64,000 nucleotides of DNA. Origin: Microbacterium esteraromaticum (lineage in GTDB: Bacteria > Actinomycetota > Actinomycetes > Actinomycetales > Microbacteriaceae). The notes under the pieces were generated by a model. It searched no databases and was not told the origin of the DNA. It was given only the letters and a program-made list of their open reading frames with translations. Shown in pieces: positions 44,804 to 53,983 of this stretch. The translations under genes and the position numbers were made by a program. Location of the stretch: assembly GCF_014084045.1 (NCBI RefSeq), contig NZ_CP043732.1:1922001-1986000 (forward strand). Direction: 5' to 3'. Position 1 is the first letter of the stretch; every line of letters starts with the position of its first letter.

Positions 44804-44975
44804 GGCGTCTCTTCCTTGCGATTCGGCCATACCGAAAGCATTCTTACTCCTGCGAAGGTTGAGTCAGCATGACGCGCGTTTCCCGCAGCTCGTTGGATAG
44901 CGTCTGAGTGAATCTCCGTCAATGGGCGCCCTTGAGGATGCTGAGTTCATGTGTGCGCCGGATAGCTGCGCCGGT

Positions 44976-46064
44976 CTATCGAAGCAATTGGGCGATATCA
45001 CGCGCGGTCGACGTGAGCAATCGTCCTGCGCGCTCTCGCACTGCGGCTACTCCCTGGCCCAGTTCCGCCTCACTCGAGCGCAGCACTTGGTCGGCGACGT
45101 GTTCGGGGGACGCGCTGAGATCAATCGTCTGTTCCCAGCCGATCTGATCGAGCAAAGGCTTGAACTTCCGCGAGTACGCCATGGGAACGGCCGGTACTCC
45201 TACCGACATCGCGTTAAGGCAGGCATGCATACGCGCGCCGATCATCAGACGCGCTCCACTGATCTGGGAGCGCACGTCCTGCAGATCGGTGGGCGTCAAG
45301 TACGTCAGCCGGTCCCCGTAGAGTTGCTCTAGTTCGGCGAGCGCGAACCGATCGTTATCTCCTGGCGCTTCGTTCGCGCCCACGACGTGTGCCAGAGCGG
45401 TGACTTCGCGGCCATTCGCAAGCAGCCCATCTATTGACTTGCATACCGAGGCGCGATAGGTCGTGTTGTCGACGTGCGGATTCTCCGACCACAAAAGGCC
45501 CGACACGTTGAACATGACGTCGCGGCTGGGCCCTGAGACCGGTGGCGCGATGGCGAACGCCACATCTGTCGAGATCCCGTCTACGGGGCGCCCGAGCTGC
45601 TGTGCGGCATGGGCACTGACGGGGTCCCGGGAATGCACTTGAGACGCACTTCTCAGAACGTATTGCGCCAGTCGTCTGCCGGCCTGCGACTTGAATGGGC
45701 CGATAGTCTGTGGTCCTAGTACCACGGGGACTCCGAGGCGTCTGGCGTAAAGCGGCACAAATGACATCTTGTACAACCGTTTCAGGCCGTAGATATCTGT
45801 GAAGCTGTCCCCTCCGCGCATGTCAATCAGGAGGTCGAAGCCACGGAGCCAGTCACGCAATCCCTTGTTGCGCACGAATACCTCTTTGACAAGCGGAGGC
45901 AAATGGCCGATGTTCATTGGCCCGTCGCCATCAATTCCCGTGCCATGGAACCGCACGTCGGCATCGCCGACAGCCTGATGGACTAGTGCCTGAGCGCCTT
46001 CGGCGAGCGCTGCGACCCCAAAGTTGGCGTGCCGAGGAGCTGCCCAGAGGACGAGAACTCGCAT
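44976..46064 (-). CDS. Polysaccharide pyruvyl transferase family protein
   Basis: A 362-residue protein of the PS_pyruv_trans family: DLLIDMRGGDSFTDIYG and later RLMIGARMHACLNAMSVGVPAVPMAYSRKF, the conserved C-terminal H and donor loop. These enzymes add pyruvate ketals from phosphoenolpyruvate to glycan sugars, giving negative charge. It is divergently transcribed from an FrhB-like Fe-S protein gene, a pair that recurs in many glycan clusters. Normal family length. Confidence 0.9.
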   Translation of the reverse strand: MRVLVLWAAPRHANFGVAALAEGAQALVHQAVGDADVRFHGTGIDGDGPMNIGHLPPLVKEVFVRNKGLRDWLRGFDLLIDMRGGDSFTDIYGLKRLYKMSFVPLYARRLGVPVVLGPQTIGPFKSQAGRRLAQYVLRSASQVHSRDPVSAHAAQQLGRPVDGISTDVAFAIAPPVSGPSRDVMFNVSGLLWSENPHVDNTTYRASVCKSIDGLLANGREVTALAHVVGANEAPGDNDRFALAELEQLYGDRLTYLTPTDLQDVRSQISGARLMIGARMHACLNAMSVGVPAVPMAYSRKFKPLLDQIGWEQTIDLSASPEHVADQVLRSSEAELGQGVAAVRERAGRLLTSTARDIAQLLR

Positions 46065-46107
46065 TGATCTCCCTAGGTACTAGTCAGGATTGAAGCGCGC
46101 GCTGCGC

Positions 46108-46113
46108 TAAGGT
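46108..46113 (+). promoter_or_regulatory. -10 box TAAGGT of a probable leaderless promoter
   Basis: TAAGGT ends six bases before ATG 46120; no ribosome site lies between them. Confidence 0.4.
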
Positions 46114-46119
46114 CGCATA

Positions 46120-47355
46120 ATGAGCTCACCGACACCCGACCGGCTGGCTAGCGAGATACGACGGGTCGTCGCCCAGGACAACTGTAGCGGTTGCGGAATG
46201 TGCGCCGCTGCCTTCGGGCGTGTCCGAATGACGACGGTAGGAGGGTTTCAGCGCCCGGTCGTCGTCGGTTCGCCAAGTGCCAATGACCGCGACGAGCGTG
46301 ATCGTTTCCGTCGCAGCTGCCCCGGCAAAGTTATCCGTGCCGGCGCGGAACCCGGTGTCGAGCGCCACCCATACTTCGGCCCTGTGCTGTCGGCTTGGAC
46401 TGGATGGGCGACAGACGCGGAGTTGCGCCGACGAGGGAGCAGTGGAGGAGTGTTGTCCGCTCTCGTCGCCCTTCTGGCGAGCGAGGGGGAGATAGTCGCA
46501 GGGGCCGCAGCTGACACTCGTGACCCCCGACGAAGCGTGAGCGTCACGATCACAACCCGTGAGCAGGCACTGGCGTCAGCAGGCTCGCGGTACGCTCCGT
46601 GTGCGCCGACCGAGAGGCTGTCCGATTCCAACGTCGGCGCATTGGTCGGCAAGCCCTGTGAGGTGATGGGTATTCGCAGTGACTCCGGGAACCGCGACGT
46701 CGCCCCGCTGCTTCTTAGCTTCTTTTGTGCTGGAGTTCCTAATCAGCAGGCGACTGACCAGTTGGTGCAGACGTTGGGCGTACCGGTAGGCGAGACGGTA
46801 TCGGACCTTTGGTATCGCGGACGTGGGTGGCCGGGGAACTTCACTGTTGAGCGTCCGGATGGCACCGAATTGAGCATGTCGTACGACGAGAGTTGGGGGC
46901 GACATCTTGGCCCGACGGTGCAATGGCGGTGCAGGGTCTGCCCTGACGGTGTGGGCGAGTCTGCGGACGTCGCAGTGGGAGACTTCTGGCATTCGAAGGC
47001 AGATGGATCCCCTGATTTCGATGAGTCAGAAGGACGCTCCGTAGTCTTGGTGCGTACCCGACGGGGTCAGGAATTGCTGGCGCGCGCCGTGGAGCGCGGG
47101 GCCATCGTGGTTGAGCCGGTGAATCTGCAGGACGTGCTCGCTGTGCAGCCGTACCATTTCACTCGCCGCAAGTACATGGTTGGGCGGATTCTCGGAAATG
47201 CTCTGGCGGGCGCGCGGACGCCAAGAATGAGAGGGTTCAGGCTGATCTGGTTGGCGCGAAAGTCGCCTTTCCGGGTGTGGCACGAAATCCTCGGTACGCG
47301 ACGTCGGCGACGTGCATGGACGAAGTCCATTAGAGGTCACAACAGTTCCTCGTGA
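46120..47355 (+). CDS. Coenzyme F420 hydrogenase/dehydrogenase beta subunit-like (FrhB) protein
   Basis: A 411-residue protein of the FrhB/FdhB C-terminal family. The N-terminus has a ferredoxin-like cysteine set CSGCGMC (Cys22, 25, 28) with a further Cys in SCPGKV near residue 67. Later blocks RRRGSSGGVLSALVALL, GKPCEVMGI and RCRVCPDGVGESADVAVGDFW match F420-reducing hydrogenase beta-like proteins found in polysaccharide loci. Such proteins are thought to reduce or oxidise a sugar or lipid intermediate, not hydrogen. Start inferred from the -10 box; divergent from the pyruvyltransferase. Confidence 0.88.
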   Translation: MSSPTPDRLASEIRRVVAQDNCSGCGMCAAAFGRVRMTTVGGFQRPVVVGSPSANDRDERDRFRRSCPGKVIRAGAEPGVERHPYFGPVLSAWTGWATDAELRRRGSSGGVLSALVALLASEGEIVAGAAADTRDPRRSVSVTITTREQALASAGSRYAPCAPTERLSDSNVGALVGKPCEVMGIRSDSGNRDVAPLLLSFFCAGVPNQQATDQLVQTLGVPVGETVSDLWYRGRGWPGNFTVERPDGTELSMSYDESWGRHLGPTVQWRCRVCPDGVGESADVAVGDFWHSKADGSPDFDESEGRSVVLVRTRRGQELLARAVERGAIVVEPVNLQDVLAVQPYHFTRRKYMVGRILGNALAGARTPRMRGFRLIWLARKSPFRVWHEILGTRRRRRAWTKSIRGHNSSS

Positions 47356-47551
47356 ACTCCGGCTTAGCGCCAACAGAGCTGCTGGCCTGGTCGAGAGATG
47401 CCGATTTGGCGGATTTGCGCCACCGCGTGAGTGGCGAAAGCTCTTGCCGGGGCGAAAGCTGCGGCCGTGACTGTCGGGGGTGTCGGATCGGTTTCCCCGG
47501 CCTCAGCTCAATCGCGTGGTACTGCACGGACGAGGTACGTCAGGTTCTTTC

Positions 47552-48496
47552 TCATAGCGCTTCCACACCTGGGCCATCGGCTGCCTGCCGTGCGCGGCGG
47601 TAACCGGCGAAGCCTGAGGCTTCGACCGTCAAGCCGACGGCGCGACGACCGAACGCGGGCGGCAGAATCGGCAGAGCACGGTCGACGAAACGAGCTAGCT
47701 TCAGGCTGCTCCCTCGAGACAGCACCCGCGAGAGCCCGGTGACGGCGTGATTCCAGAGCGACCGATCGGCGGGAGCAGCCGGGCCACTGGTGCCGACGCC
47801 GTGGATTGTGTCAAAAGTCCATCGTGCCGATCCGGAGTCGAATGCACGGCGCACACGGATCTCCGTGGTGGTCGCGGCCACATGATGAATCACTTCAGCG
47901 TCGTCGGCGAGCACGACCGGTATGCCTGCGCGATGCAGCCGGAAGCCGTAGTCGATGTCTTCCCAGCCGTATCCGCGGTAGCGGTCATCGTAATCGCCGA
48001 TGCGTTCATAGACGGCTCTGCTCACTGACACGTTTCCGCCCCACAGCCGCCAGCGCGCGTCGGCTCTCGAGCGGTACGCCTCCTCGCGTCCTCTCTGGTC
48101 GGCGTGATGCCCGTAGACGCGCATGTACGGCGTCAGCGGCGCCACATTGCGCGGCAGCCCGACAACGCCGCATTCACCATCCACGTGCGGGCGGACATGA
48201 GCCGAGATGTGCTCGGGGCTCAGTTCGAAATCGTCGTCCGCGCGGATCAGCACGTCGCCTGTCGATGTCGCGAACCCTGCGTTGAGGGCTGCGACTCGTC
48301 CACGGTTCTCGGGGAACACGACAGATCGCACCGGGAGGTGACTGTAGCGGCTGACGACCGACTCGGAGTCGTCGACGTCGCCGTCGATCACGACGATCGC
48401 CTCCCAATCCGAGTGCGTCTGCTCGCTGAGCGAATCCAGGAGGGCGGGCAGACGAGCAGCACCGCCCCGGGTGGGGATGACTACCGAGGCCTTCAT
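47552..48496 (-). CDS. Glycosyltransferase family 2 (GT-A)
   Basis: A 314-residue GT-A enzyme. It opens ASVVIPTRGGAARLPALLDSL; the metal/nucleotide DxD is in IRADDDFELSP; a typical acceptor segment WEDIDYGFRLHRAG follows. It starts within the stop of the GT4 gene at 48493 (ATGA), so the two act in the same assembly. C-terminal 70 residues are basic and helical. Probably adds a sugar at the cytoplasmic side. Donor unknown. Confidence 0.92.
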   Translation of the reverse strand: MKASVVIPTRGGAARLPALLDSLSEQTHSDWEAIVVIDGDVDDSESVVSRYSHLPVRSVVFPENRGRVAALNAGFATSTGDVLIRADDDFELSPEHISAHVRPHVDGECGVVGLPRNVAPLTPYMRVYGHHADQRGREEAYRSRADARWRLWGGNVSVSRAVYERIGDYDDRYRGYGWEDIDYGFRLHRAGIPVVLADDAEVIHHVAATTTEIRVRRAFDSGSARWTFDTIHGVGTSGPAAPADRSLWNHAVTGLSRVLSRGSSLKLARFVDRALPILPPAFGRRAVGLTVEASGFAGYRRARQAADGPGVEAL

Positions 48497-49581
48497 TCCT
48501 GTCCCATCGACGTGAGCAACTCAGGACGTTGTGGCTCGGCCGTCACCTTGCCGTAGATCGTGGTGATGCGCTGGGCCATGCCGGCCACGGTGGGCACGGC
48601 GTCCGGCAGCGCAGGCCTGGATCGAGGATTGAGGCCCTGATCGATGGCGATGTCAGCGAGACCTCTGACATCGCCGAACTCCGCGATGCACCGAGCGGGC
48701 AGGATCTCCGGGTTGCCGCCGATCGGACTGGCTGCTACCCCCATCCCCGTCGCTACCGCGTCGAGCAGCGAGTACGAGCAGTTGTCGGAGCGTGACGGCT
48801 GCAGCAGCACATCGTGTTCGGCCATCGCCTGGCTCGCATCGACGAAGCCAGGAAAGAAGGTGCGGTCTTCGATGTCGAGGTCAGCCGCAAGGGAGCGCAA
48901 TGCCCCTTCCTCTGTGCCCATCCCGGCGACGGTGAGAGTGGCTTCGGAGTGTTCGGAGGCGATCAGGGCGAAGGCGCGCAGCGTCGAGGCGACGTCCTTC
49001 TCGGGGGAGAGGCGCGCAAGCGAGAGCAGCCGAAGGCCCGGTCGTCTGCTCTGTGGCGATGGGGCGCGGTCGACGCCATTCAGGATCGTCGTCACCGGCG
49101 GCCGCGGATGCCAGCGGGCGAGCATGTCGCGTCGCGTGGATTCGCTGACTGCGATGGCGTGGCGGAAGCGCGTCAGTCGGATGCGATGAACCGTCTCCAT
49201 CGTGACCGCCGAACGAAGCGTCGGGTGGAACATGAATCGATCCGGCGGGATGTGGTGCTCAGTGGTGACCAGCCGCGTCGGGAGCCCGGTCGCGGCCGCC
49301 GCCAGCAGGATGTCGGCCTTTGCCAGATGCGAATGAGCAATCGCTGGTCGCAGCTGTCTGATCGTGTGGCGCAGCGCGAACATGGCTTCCTGCGTCGATC
49401 CCATCGGCAGGGGAATCACGGGAATGCGAAGCTCACGCAGGCGTTCGAGCAATGGGCCCTCTGGGGCGGTGACGACGAGTCGCCACCCTGGTAGTCCCAC
49501 TGACGTGACGTCGAGGATGTGCCGGGCGACACCTGCGATGTCGGATACCGGACTCACCCAAAGGGCGATCGGGTTGCTCAC
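48493..49581 (-). CDS. Glycosyltransferase family 4 (GT-B)
   Basis: A 362-residue GT-B enzyme: opening IALWVSPVSDIAGVARHILD, the acceptor-domain HSHLAKADILLAAAAT, the interdomain LLSLARLSPEKDVASTLRAFA and the donor-site segment QPSRSDNCSYSLLDAVATGMGV, in which the usual E-x7-E begins with D. Its product and that of the following GT2 gene are translationally coupled. It builds the same glycan as the surrounding genes; specificity unknown. Confidence 0.9.
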   Translation of the reverse strand: MSNPIALWVSPVSDIAGVARHILDVTSVGLPGWRLVVTAPEGPLLERLRELRIPVIPLPMGSTQEAMFALRHTIRQLRPAIAHSHLAKADILLAAAATGLPTRLVTTEHHIPPDRFMFHPTLRSAVTMETVHRIRLTRFRHAIAVSESTRRDMLARWHPRPPVTTILNGVDRAPSPQSRRPGLRLLSLARLSPEKDVASTLRAFALIASEHSEATLTVAGMGTEEGALRSLAADLDIEDRTFFPGFVDASQAMAEHDVLLQPSRSDNCSYSLLDAVATGMGVAASPIGGNPEILPARCIAEFGDVRGLADIAIDQGLNPRSRPALPDAVPTVAGMAQRITTIYGKVTAEPQRPELLTSMGQE

Positions 49582-49785
49582 CTGTCAGCCTCACTGGTCA
49601 CTAGCCGGACCTGCGCCGGGATCGTCCGAGCACTCACAAGCGCCACGTGCCGCACATCCTGATCGTCTCCCCTTTTTGACCGGATCTTGCCCCCGAGTCA
49701 AGATACCAGCCGCATCCACGCCGCCATCTCGCCCCAACCGCGCCGGGATCGTCTGCGACGACCGACAGGGGGCGGCCTTATCCGA
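49582..49785. other. 204-base interval between two minus-strand glycosyltransferase genes
   Basis: No gene. It holds a 14-base direct repeat GCGCCGGGATCGTC (49614-49627 and 49740-49753) and an inverted pair ATCTTG/CAAGAT around 49684-49706. No clear promoter; the repeat may trace a small duplication. Confidence 0.4.
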
Positions 49786-50754
49786 TCAATGCGAGTTGAC
49801 GGAAGACCGGATCAGTGCGAGCTCGTGGCGTGCGCTCGCCAGGGGGCGCACCGCGCCGTTGCGGATCCGGCGTATGCAGTTCCAGCCGAAGTTGACGACC
49901 GTTGCCGAGGTCAGCGCGAGTGCGAGCAGGTTCGGATGTCCCCACTTCTCCGCGTACCGATTGCGGGCGGCCGCAACCCAGAAGGCTCGTCTCGTGGACG
50001 GAGACGATCCGCCGCCCACATGAGTGACGCTGGTGTCGGGAATGTAGACGGCCGGGATGTGTTCGCGATTCAGGCGCAACTGCAAGTCGACTTCCTCGCA
50101 GTTCATGTAGTACTCCTCATCGAATCCGCCGATGGAGAGGAACTCCGATCTCGGAATGAGCATCGCCGCGCCGACCACCCAGTCCGTGACGCCTGGTGTG
50201 CTGCCGGTGACGACTCTGGTGTCATGGCCGATGCGCTCTGACATCCATCGAGTCCCATGGAATCTTGCCAATGGCACGAGCCATTCCATGACCTGATGGC
50301 CGATCGTCGGGAAGTGACGCGCTGATCCGTTGATTCCGCCCGAGTCCACGATTCGTGGACCGGCAACGCAGGGCTGCCAGGGTGCAGCGCGATCTGTCAG
50401 TTTCTCGACGAAGTCTGCCGGCACCTCGAGGTCGGAGTTGAGGAAGAGCAGCAGCTCGCCTTCAGCGGCGCGCGCACCGGTGTTGCACGTTGCTCCGAAG
50501 CCTCCGTTGGCGGTGCGCCTGATGACTGTCGCCCGCGGTTGATCGGGCAGCGGAACCGGCGAGGCGTCGTCCACGACGATGATCTCGACAACCTGCTTCG
50601 TCTGATTCGTCAATTGGTCGATCAACGCGATGGTCGGTTCGGGGTCCCCGAAATGCGGGATGACGATGCTGACGGTGTTCTGCACGGGAGCCCATCGCTG
50701 AAATAGAGGAACAAGGGTGTGTAGCTGTGAGCCCACGCCGAGGTGATCGGTCAC
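49786..50754 (-). CDS. Glycosyltransferase family 2 (rhamnosyltransferase-like)
   Basis: A 322-residue GT-A enzyme from GTG 50754. It has TVSIVIPHFGDPEPTIALID, the donor site FLNSDLEVP (SD in place of a strict DxD) and the acceptor segment YYMNCEEVDLQLRLNREHI, as in WbbL/RfbF-like rhamnosyltransferases. A TACACT -10-like box lies about 25 bases upstream of the start on the minus strand. The first 26 residues before the fold may be dispensable. It begins the minus-strand glycosyltransferase group. Confidence 0.9.
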   Translation of the reverse strand: MTDHLGVGSQLHTLVPLFQRWAPVQNTVSIVIPHFGDPEPTIALIDQLTNQTKQVVEIIVVDDASPVPLPDQPRATVIRRTANGGFGATCNTGARAAEGELLLFLNSDLEVPADFVEKLTDRAAPWQPCVAGPRIVDSGGINGSARHFPTIGHQVMEWLVPLARFHGTRWMSERIGHDTRVVTGSTPGVTDWVVGAAMLIPRSEFLSIGGFDEEYYMNCEEVDLQLRLNREHIPAVYIPDTSVTHVGGGSSPSTRRAFWVAAARNRYAEKWGHPNLLALALTSATVVNFGWNCIRRIRNGAVRPLASARHELALIRSSVNSH

Positions 50755-50972
50755 GATGCCCGCGACACGACGAACAGTGTAGGTGCACGGGGCGCATCCC
50801 TCTTCACGCCTCCATCACCGTTGATATGCTTGCGCGGCGTCGCTGAGGCGGCCGTTGCTGGACACGGAATCGGAGGCTAGACAGCGGCGGATATGACCCC
50901 TTTTCGTCAATGCTTTCACCCCTCGAGCAGGTCATCGACACCCGCGGGCCGCGGATTTTACGTTCCGCTCTT

Positions 50973-51001
50973 TGTGCGAAGCCGGAGTGCACGCTAGTCT
51001 G
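50973..51001 (+). promoter_or_regulatory. Promoter of the choice-of-anchor G gene
   Basis: TTGTGC (50973-50978), 17 bases, TAGTCT (50996-51001): a good match to housekeeping sigma spacing in the 370-base divergent gap 50755-51124. It leaves an untranslated leader of about 115 bases. Nothing else was identified in this gap. Confidence 0.5.
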
Positions 51002-51124
51002 ACCCCCAACGGGCCCCCGCCCGTACGATCTGCCCCCGCAGGTCGAAACACTCTCGTCGCTGAGAGGCGCTGTTCGGCGACGCTGTGTTGTACCGGAGAA
51101 GTGTGATCAGAGGAACCTCCCCGC

Positions 51125-52756
51125 ATGGTTGAAGCAACCCTAGATTCCGTCAACCCGCCGTCTGGCCTGTCGCGCCGTACTGTCATGAAGGGCGCGGCGT
51201 GGACCGTTCCCGCTCTGATGGTCGCGACTGCTGCGCCGGCCTACGCAGCCAGCCCGCAGTTCTGCGCGCCCGTCGGCACCAAGTTCGACGCGCAGGCGCG
51301 GGGCCGCATGGTCAGCGGCGCGATCGGCGGTGTCAATCTCGACGCCATCGCCTCGGTCAACGGCGCTCACGCCACGGCATTCGGAACGACGGCCACAGAC
51401 ACCGAATCCTCCGCTCTCAGCGTCACGGCCCTGCAGGCGCTGACCCTGAACTTCGGCACCCTCACCGGAGCCGTCTCCAACCTGCTCGACCTGACGACCG
51501 GGCAGAACGCAGGCGCGCTCAACCAGTTCGCACGCGCCAACGAATCCGTGGGCGGGCCGACGCTCGCCGATGTCGGCGCATCGGGGGCGGTGAACCAGGA
51601 CTCGGGTGCGCTGACGCTCAACAACAGCTCGCCCAACCCGCCCGAGCTGGGCTCCGTCGACCTGCGTTCGCTGCTCGCGCAGCTCACAGGCAACACGGCC
51701 GCGGCGAATCTGGTCGCCTCGGTCTCTGACCTGAAACTCCGCATCGGGGCATCCGCCGGCCGCACGTCGTACGACTCGCTCTGCGTCACGCCGGCTCCCG
51801 GCGAGCTCACGCGCGACTACCTCATCGCGTACCTGCGCCTTGTGATCCAGACCGCCGTGGTCGGTCAGCTCATCGGCGGCATCTCCACCGGGCTCAACGG
51901 AACCACCATCTCGGTGTCGACCCAGGCCCTGCTCGACGCGCTGAAGCCGATCCCCGTGCTCGGCCCCATCATCGCCGGAGTCGGCGCCGCCCTCGCGACC
52001 GTCAACTCCACGATCACCGTGAACACCGCTCAGCTCACCCAGCAGTCGATTCCGAACGCGCCGAATGCTGCGCTCGCGGTGCACCCGAGCGAGGGAACGA
52101 TCACGCTCGACGTCGCCTCGCTCCTGGGCGGCGCGTACACGGGCGACATCTCCGAGTGGCTGAACAGCCGCGGCCCGAACACCCGCCTGTTCGTCGACGC
52201 CGGGCTGCCCGCCGGCGGCATCGCGGCCGTCCTGGATCAGTGGGTCAACGCGCTGGTCGATCGACTCACGCAGCTCGCGACAGTCGACATCACCATCACC
52301 GCGGTGGGAATCGTTCGGATCCGGGTGCAGGGCACCCTGGCCGACCTCCTCGCCGGCAACGGCACGGTGGCGGTCGAGGTTCCCAACCTGCTGCCGCCGT
52401 TCGGCTGGACGCCTCTTGCGGGAGTGAACCTCGGGGCAGTCGCAGCCGCCGTCGGAGGTGTCGTGCGGGGCGCCATCGCGGCGCTGTTCAACTCGCAGAC
52501 CGGCGCCCTGCGCGGCACGCTCGATGTGCTCAACGTGCTGCTGTCGAACCTGTTCAGCGTTCTGAGCGGTGTGCTGGCGATCACCGTCAATGCGCAGAAC
52601 TCCGCAGGCGGCACCGTTCCTGCCTACTACCAGGCCATCACGCCGGTGGGGCGCTACGACGTGGCGGCACTCCACCTCGAGCTGCTCGGAGTGGCCGGCG
52701 GCCTGCTCAACCTCAGCGTGGCCCGCGGTTCGAGCGGTGAGAACAACGCACGCTGA
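51125..52756 (+). CDS. Tat-exported choice-of-anchor G family surface protein
   Basis: A 543-residue secreted protein. AGAGGA lies upstream of ATG 51125. The N-terminus is a twin-arginine signal: SRRTVMK (Arg17, Arg18), a hydrophobic core and cleavage after AYA near residue 41. The mature chain is Ala/Val/Leu/Thr/Asn-rich and cysteine-poor, made of beta-strand repeats typical of choice-of-anchor G proteins (ANESVGGPTLADVGASG; VDLRSLLAQLTGNTAAANLVASVSDL). No LPxTG motif or C-terminal anchor is evident. Likely a surface or adhesion protein folded before export; function unknown. One of three Tat-signal proteins here (also 55587 and 56914). Confidence 0.85.
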   Translation: MVEATLDSVNPPSGLSRRTVMKGAAWTVPALMVATAAPAYAASPQFCAPVGTKFDAQARGRMVSGAIGGVNLDAIASVNGAHATAFGTTATDTESSALSVTALQALTLNFGTLTGAVSNLLDLTTGQNAGALNQFARANESVGGPTLADVGASGAVNQDSGALTLNNSSPNPPELGSVDLRSLLAQLTGNTAAANLVASVSDLKLRIGASAGRTSYDSLCVTPAPGELTRDYLIAYLRLVIQTAVVGQLIGGISTGLNGTTISVSTQALLDALKPIPVLGPIIAGVGAALATVNSTITVNTAQLTQQSIPNAPNAALAVHPSEGTITLDVASLLGGAYTGDISEWLNSRGPNTRLFVDAGLPAGGIAAVLDQWVNALVDRLTQLATVDITITAVGIVRIRVQGTLADLLAGNGTVAVEVPNLLPPFGWTPLAGVNLGAVAAAVGGVVRGAIAALFNSQTGALRGTLDVLNVLLSNLFSVLSGVLAITVNAQNSAGGTVPAYYQAITPVGRYDVAALHLELLGVAGGLLNLSVARGSSGENNAR

Positions 52757-52817
52757 CGGCTCGCGCGTTCAGAAGGGGTCGTCCCGCGGGGCGGCCTCTT
52801 CTGGCATCCACACGCTT

Positions 52818-52847
52818 TTGCTTCTCGCGCCCCCGATGGCGTAAGCT
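52818..52847 (+). promoter_or_regulatory. rplM-rpsI promoter
   Basis: TTGCTT (52818-52823), 18 bases, TAAGCT (52842-52847). Transcription would start near 52854, at the foot of the structured leader. Confidence 0.6.
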
Positions 52848-52857
52848 GTTTCTTTGG

Positions 52858-53003
52858 TGCCTGCCTTCGGCTTGCCGAGGCGCGGGCACGACGAACGTGA
52901 GCCCTCCACTGGCGCGTGTTTCGACTCGAGAACATCGAGTCGAAACCCACCCCGGAGTGGGATTCACGAACCTCTCCGTTCGAATCAAGAAAGCAGCACT
53001 ATC
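52858..53003 (+). promoter_or_regulatory. Structured leader of the rplM-rpsI message
   Basis: About 145 bases with two strong hairpins: GTGCC...GGGCAC (52858-52889) and a perfect 12-bp stem GTTTCGACTCGA/TCGAGTCGAAAC with loop GAACA (52918-52946), then a small CCCAC/GTGGG stem. L13 leaders that let the ribosomal protein repress its own message are known in bacteria; similarity to a specific family was not tested. Confidence 0.55.
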
Positions 53004-53450
53004 GTGACGCGCACTTACACCCCGAAGGCCGGGCAGGTCCAGCGTGACTGGATCGTCATCGACGCCACCGACGTCGTTCTCGGTCGTCTCGCCTCGCACG
53101 CAGCAGCGATCCTGCGTGGCAAGCACAAGGCCACCTTCGCTCCCCACGTCGACACCGGTGACTTCGTCATCATCGTCAACGCCGACAAGGTCGCCCTCAC
53201 GGGTCAGAAGCTCCAGAAGAAGATGGCCTACCGCCACTCGGGTTACCCGGGCGGTCTGACGGCCACCTCGTACGCCGAGCTCCTCGAGAAGCACCCGGTT
53301 CGCGCCGTGGAGAAGGCCGTCCGCGGCATGCTCCCCAAGAACACCCTGGGTCGTCAGCAGCTGTCGAAGCTCAAGGTCTACGCAGGTGCCGAGCACCCGC
53401 ACGCCGCTCAGCAGCCCACGCCGTACACCCTCGACCAGGTCGCGCAGTAA
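53004..53450 (+). CDS. rplM: 50S ribosomal protein L13
   Basis: A protein of about 148 residues from GTG 53004; upstream frame is the leader. Family blocks: [20 protein letters not shown] at the start, [28 protein letters not shown] and [20 protein letters not shown]13 is an early assembly protein of the large subunit. It is followed after 30 bases by rpsI, the conserved pair in nearly all bacteria. Leader structure suggests feedback control. Confidence 0.98.
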   Translation: MTRTYTPKAGQVQRDWIVIDATDVVLGRLASHAAAILRGKHKATFAPHVDTGDFVIIVNADKVALTGQKLQKKMAYRHSGYPGGLTATSYAELLEKHPVRAVEKAVRGMLPKNTLGRQQLSKLKVYAGAEHPHAAQQPTPYTLDQVAQ

Positions 53451-53480
53451 GCGCCCCTCAGATTTCTTAAGGACATACTC

Positions 53481-53966
53481 GTGGCTGAAATCCAGGACAC
53501 CACCGAATTCCCGCAGAACTTCACGACCTCGACCCCTGAGGCCGAGGTTCAGGAGTCGGCTCCCCGCCCCGTGCTCTCCGTTCCCGGCGCCGCTGTCGGC
53601 CGTCGCAAGCAGGCCATCGCCCGTGTGCGTCTGGTTCCCGGCTCGGGCACCATCACGATCAACGGTCGCACGCTCGAGGACTACTTCCCGAACAAGCTGC
53701 ACCAGCAGCTGATCAACGACCCCTTCACGGTTCTGAACCTGCAGGGTGCCTACGACGTCATCGCCCGCATCTCGGGTGGCGGCGACTCGGGCCAGGCCGG
53801 CGCGCTGCGCCTCGGCATCGCTCGTGCGCTGAACAACATCGACGCCGAGAACAACCGTCCGACCCTGAAGAAGGCCGGCTTCCTCTCGCGCGACGCTCGC
53901 GTCATCGAGCGCAAGAAGGCCGGTCTCAAGAAGGCCCGCAAGGCTCCTCAGTACTCGAAGCGCTGA
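53481..53966 (+). CDS. rpsI: 30S ribosomal protein S9
   Basis: A 161-residue protein from GTG 53481 with AAGGA upstream. The first 35 residues are an acidic extension found in actinobacterial S9. The core runs from [13 protein letters not shown] to the conserved ending [12 protein letters not shown], whose C-terminal KR contacts P-site tRNA. Part of the rplM-rpsI operon, 17 bases before glmM. Confidence 0.98.
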   Translation: MAEIQDTTEFPQNFTTSTPEAEVQESAPRPVLSVPGAAVGRRKQAIARVRLVPGSGTITINGRTLEDYFPNKLHQQLINDPFTVLNLQGAYDVIARISGGGDSGQAGALRLGIARALNNIDAENNRPTLKKAGFLSRDARVIERKKAGLKKARKAPQYSKR

Positions 53967-53983
53967 TCCGCTCAGTTCCTTCT

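Noticed and set aside
49614..49753. 14-base direct repeat as an attachment site or target duplication
   Set aside because: Only 14 bases, with no integrase, transposase or terminal inverted repeats between the copies.
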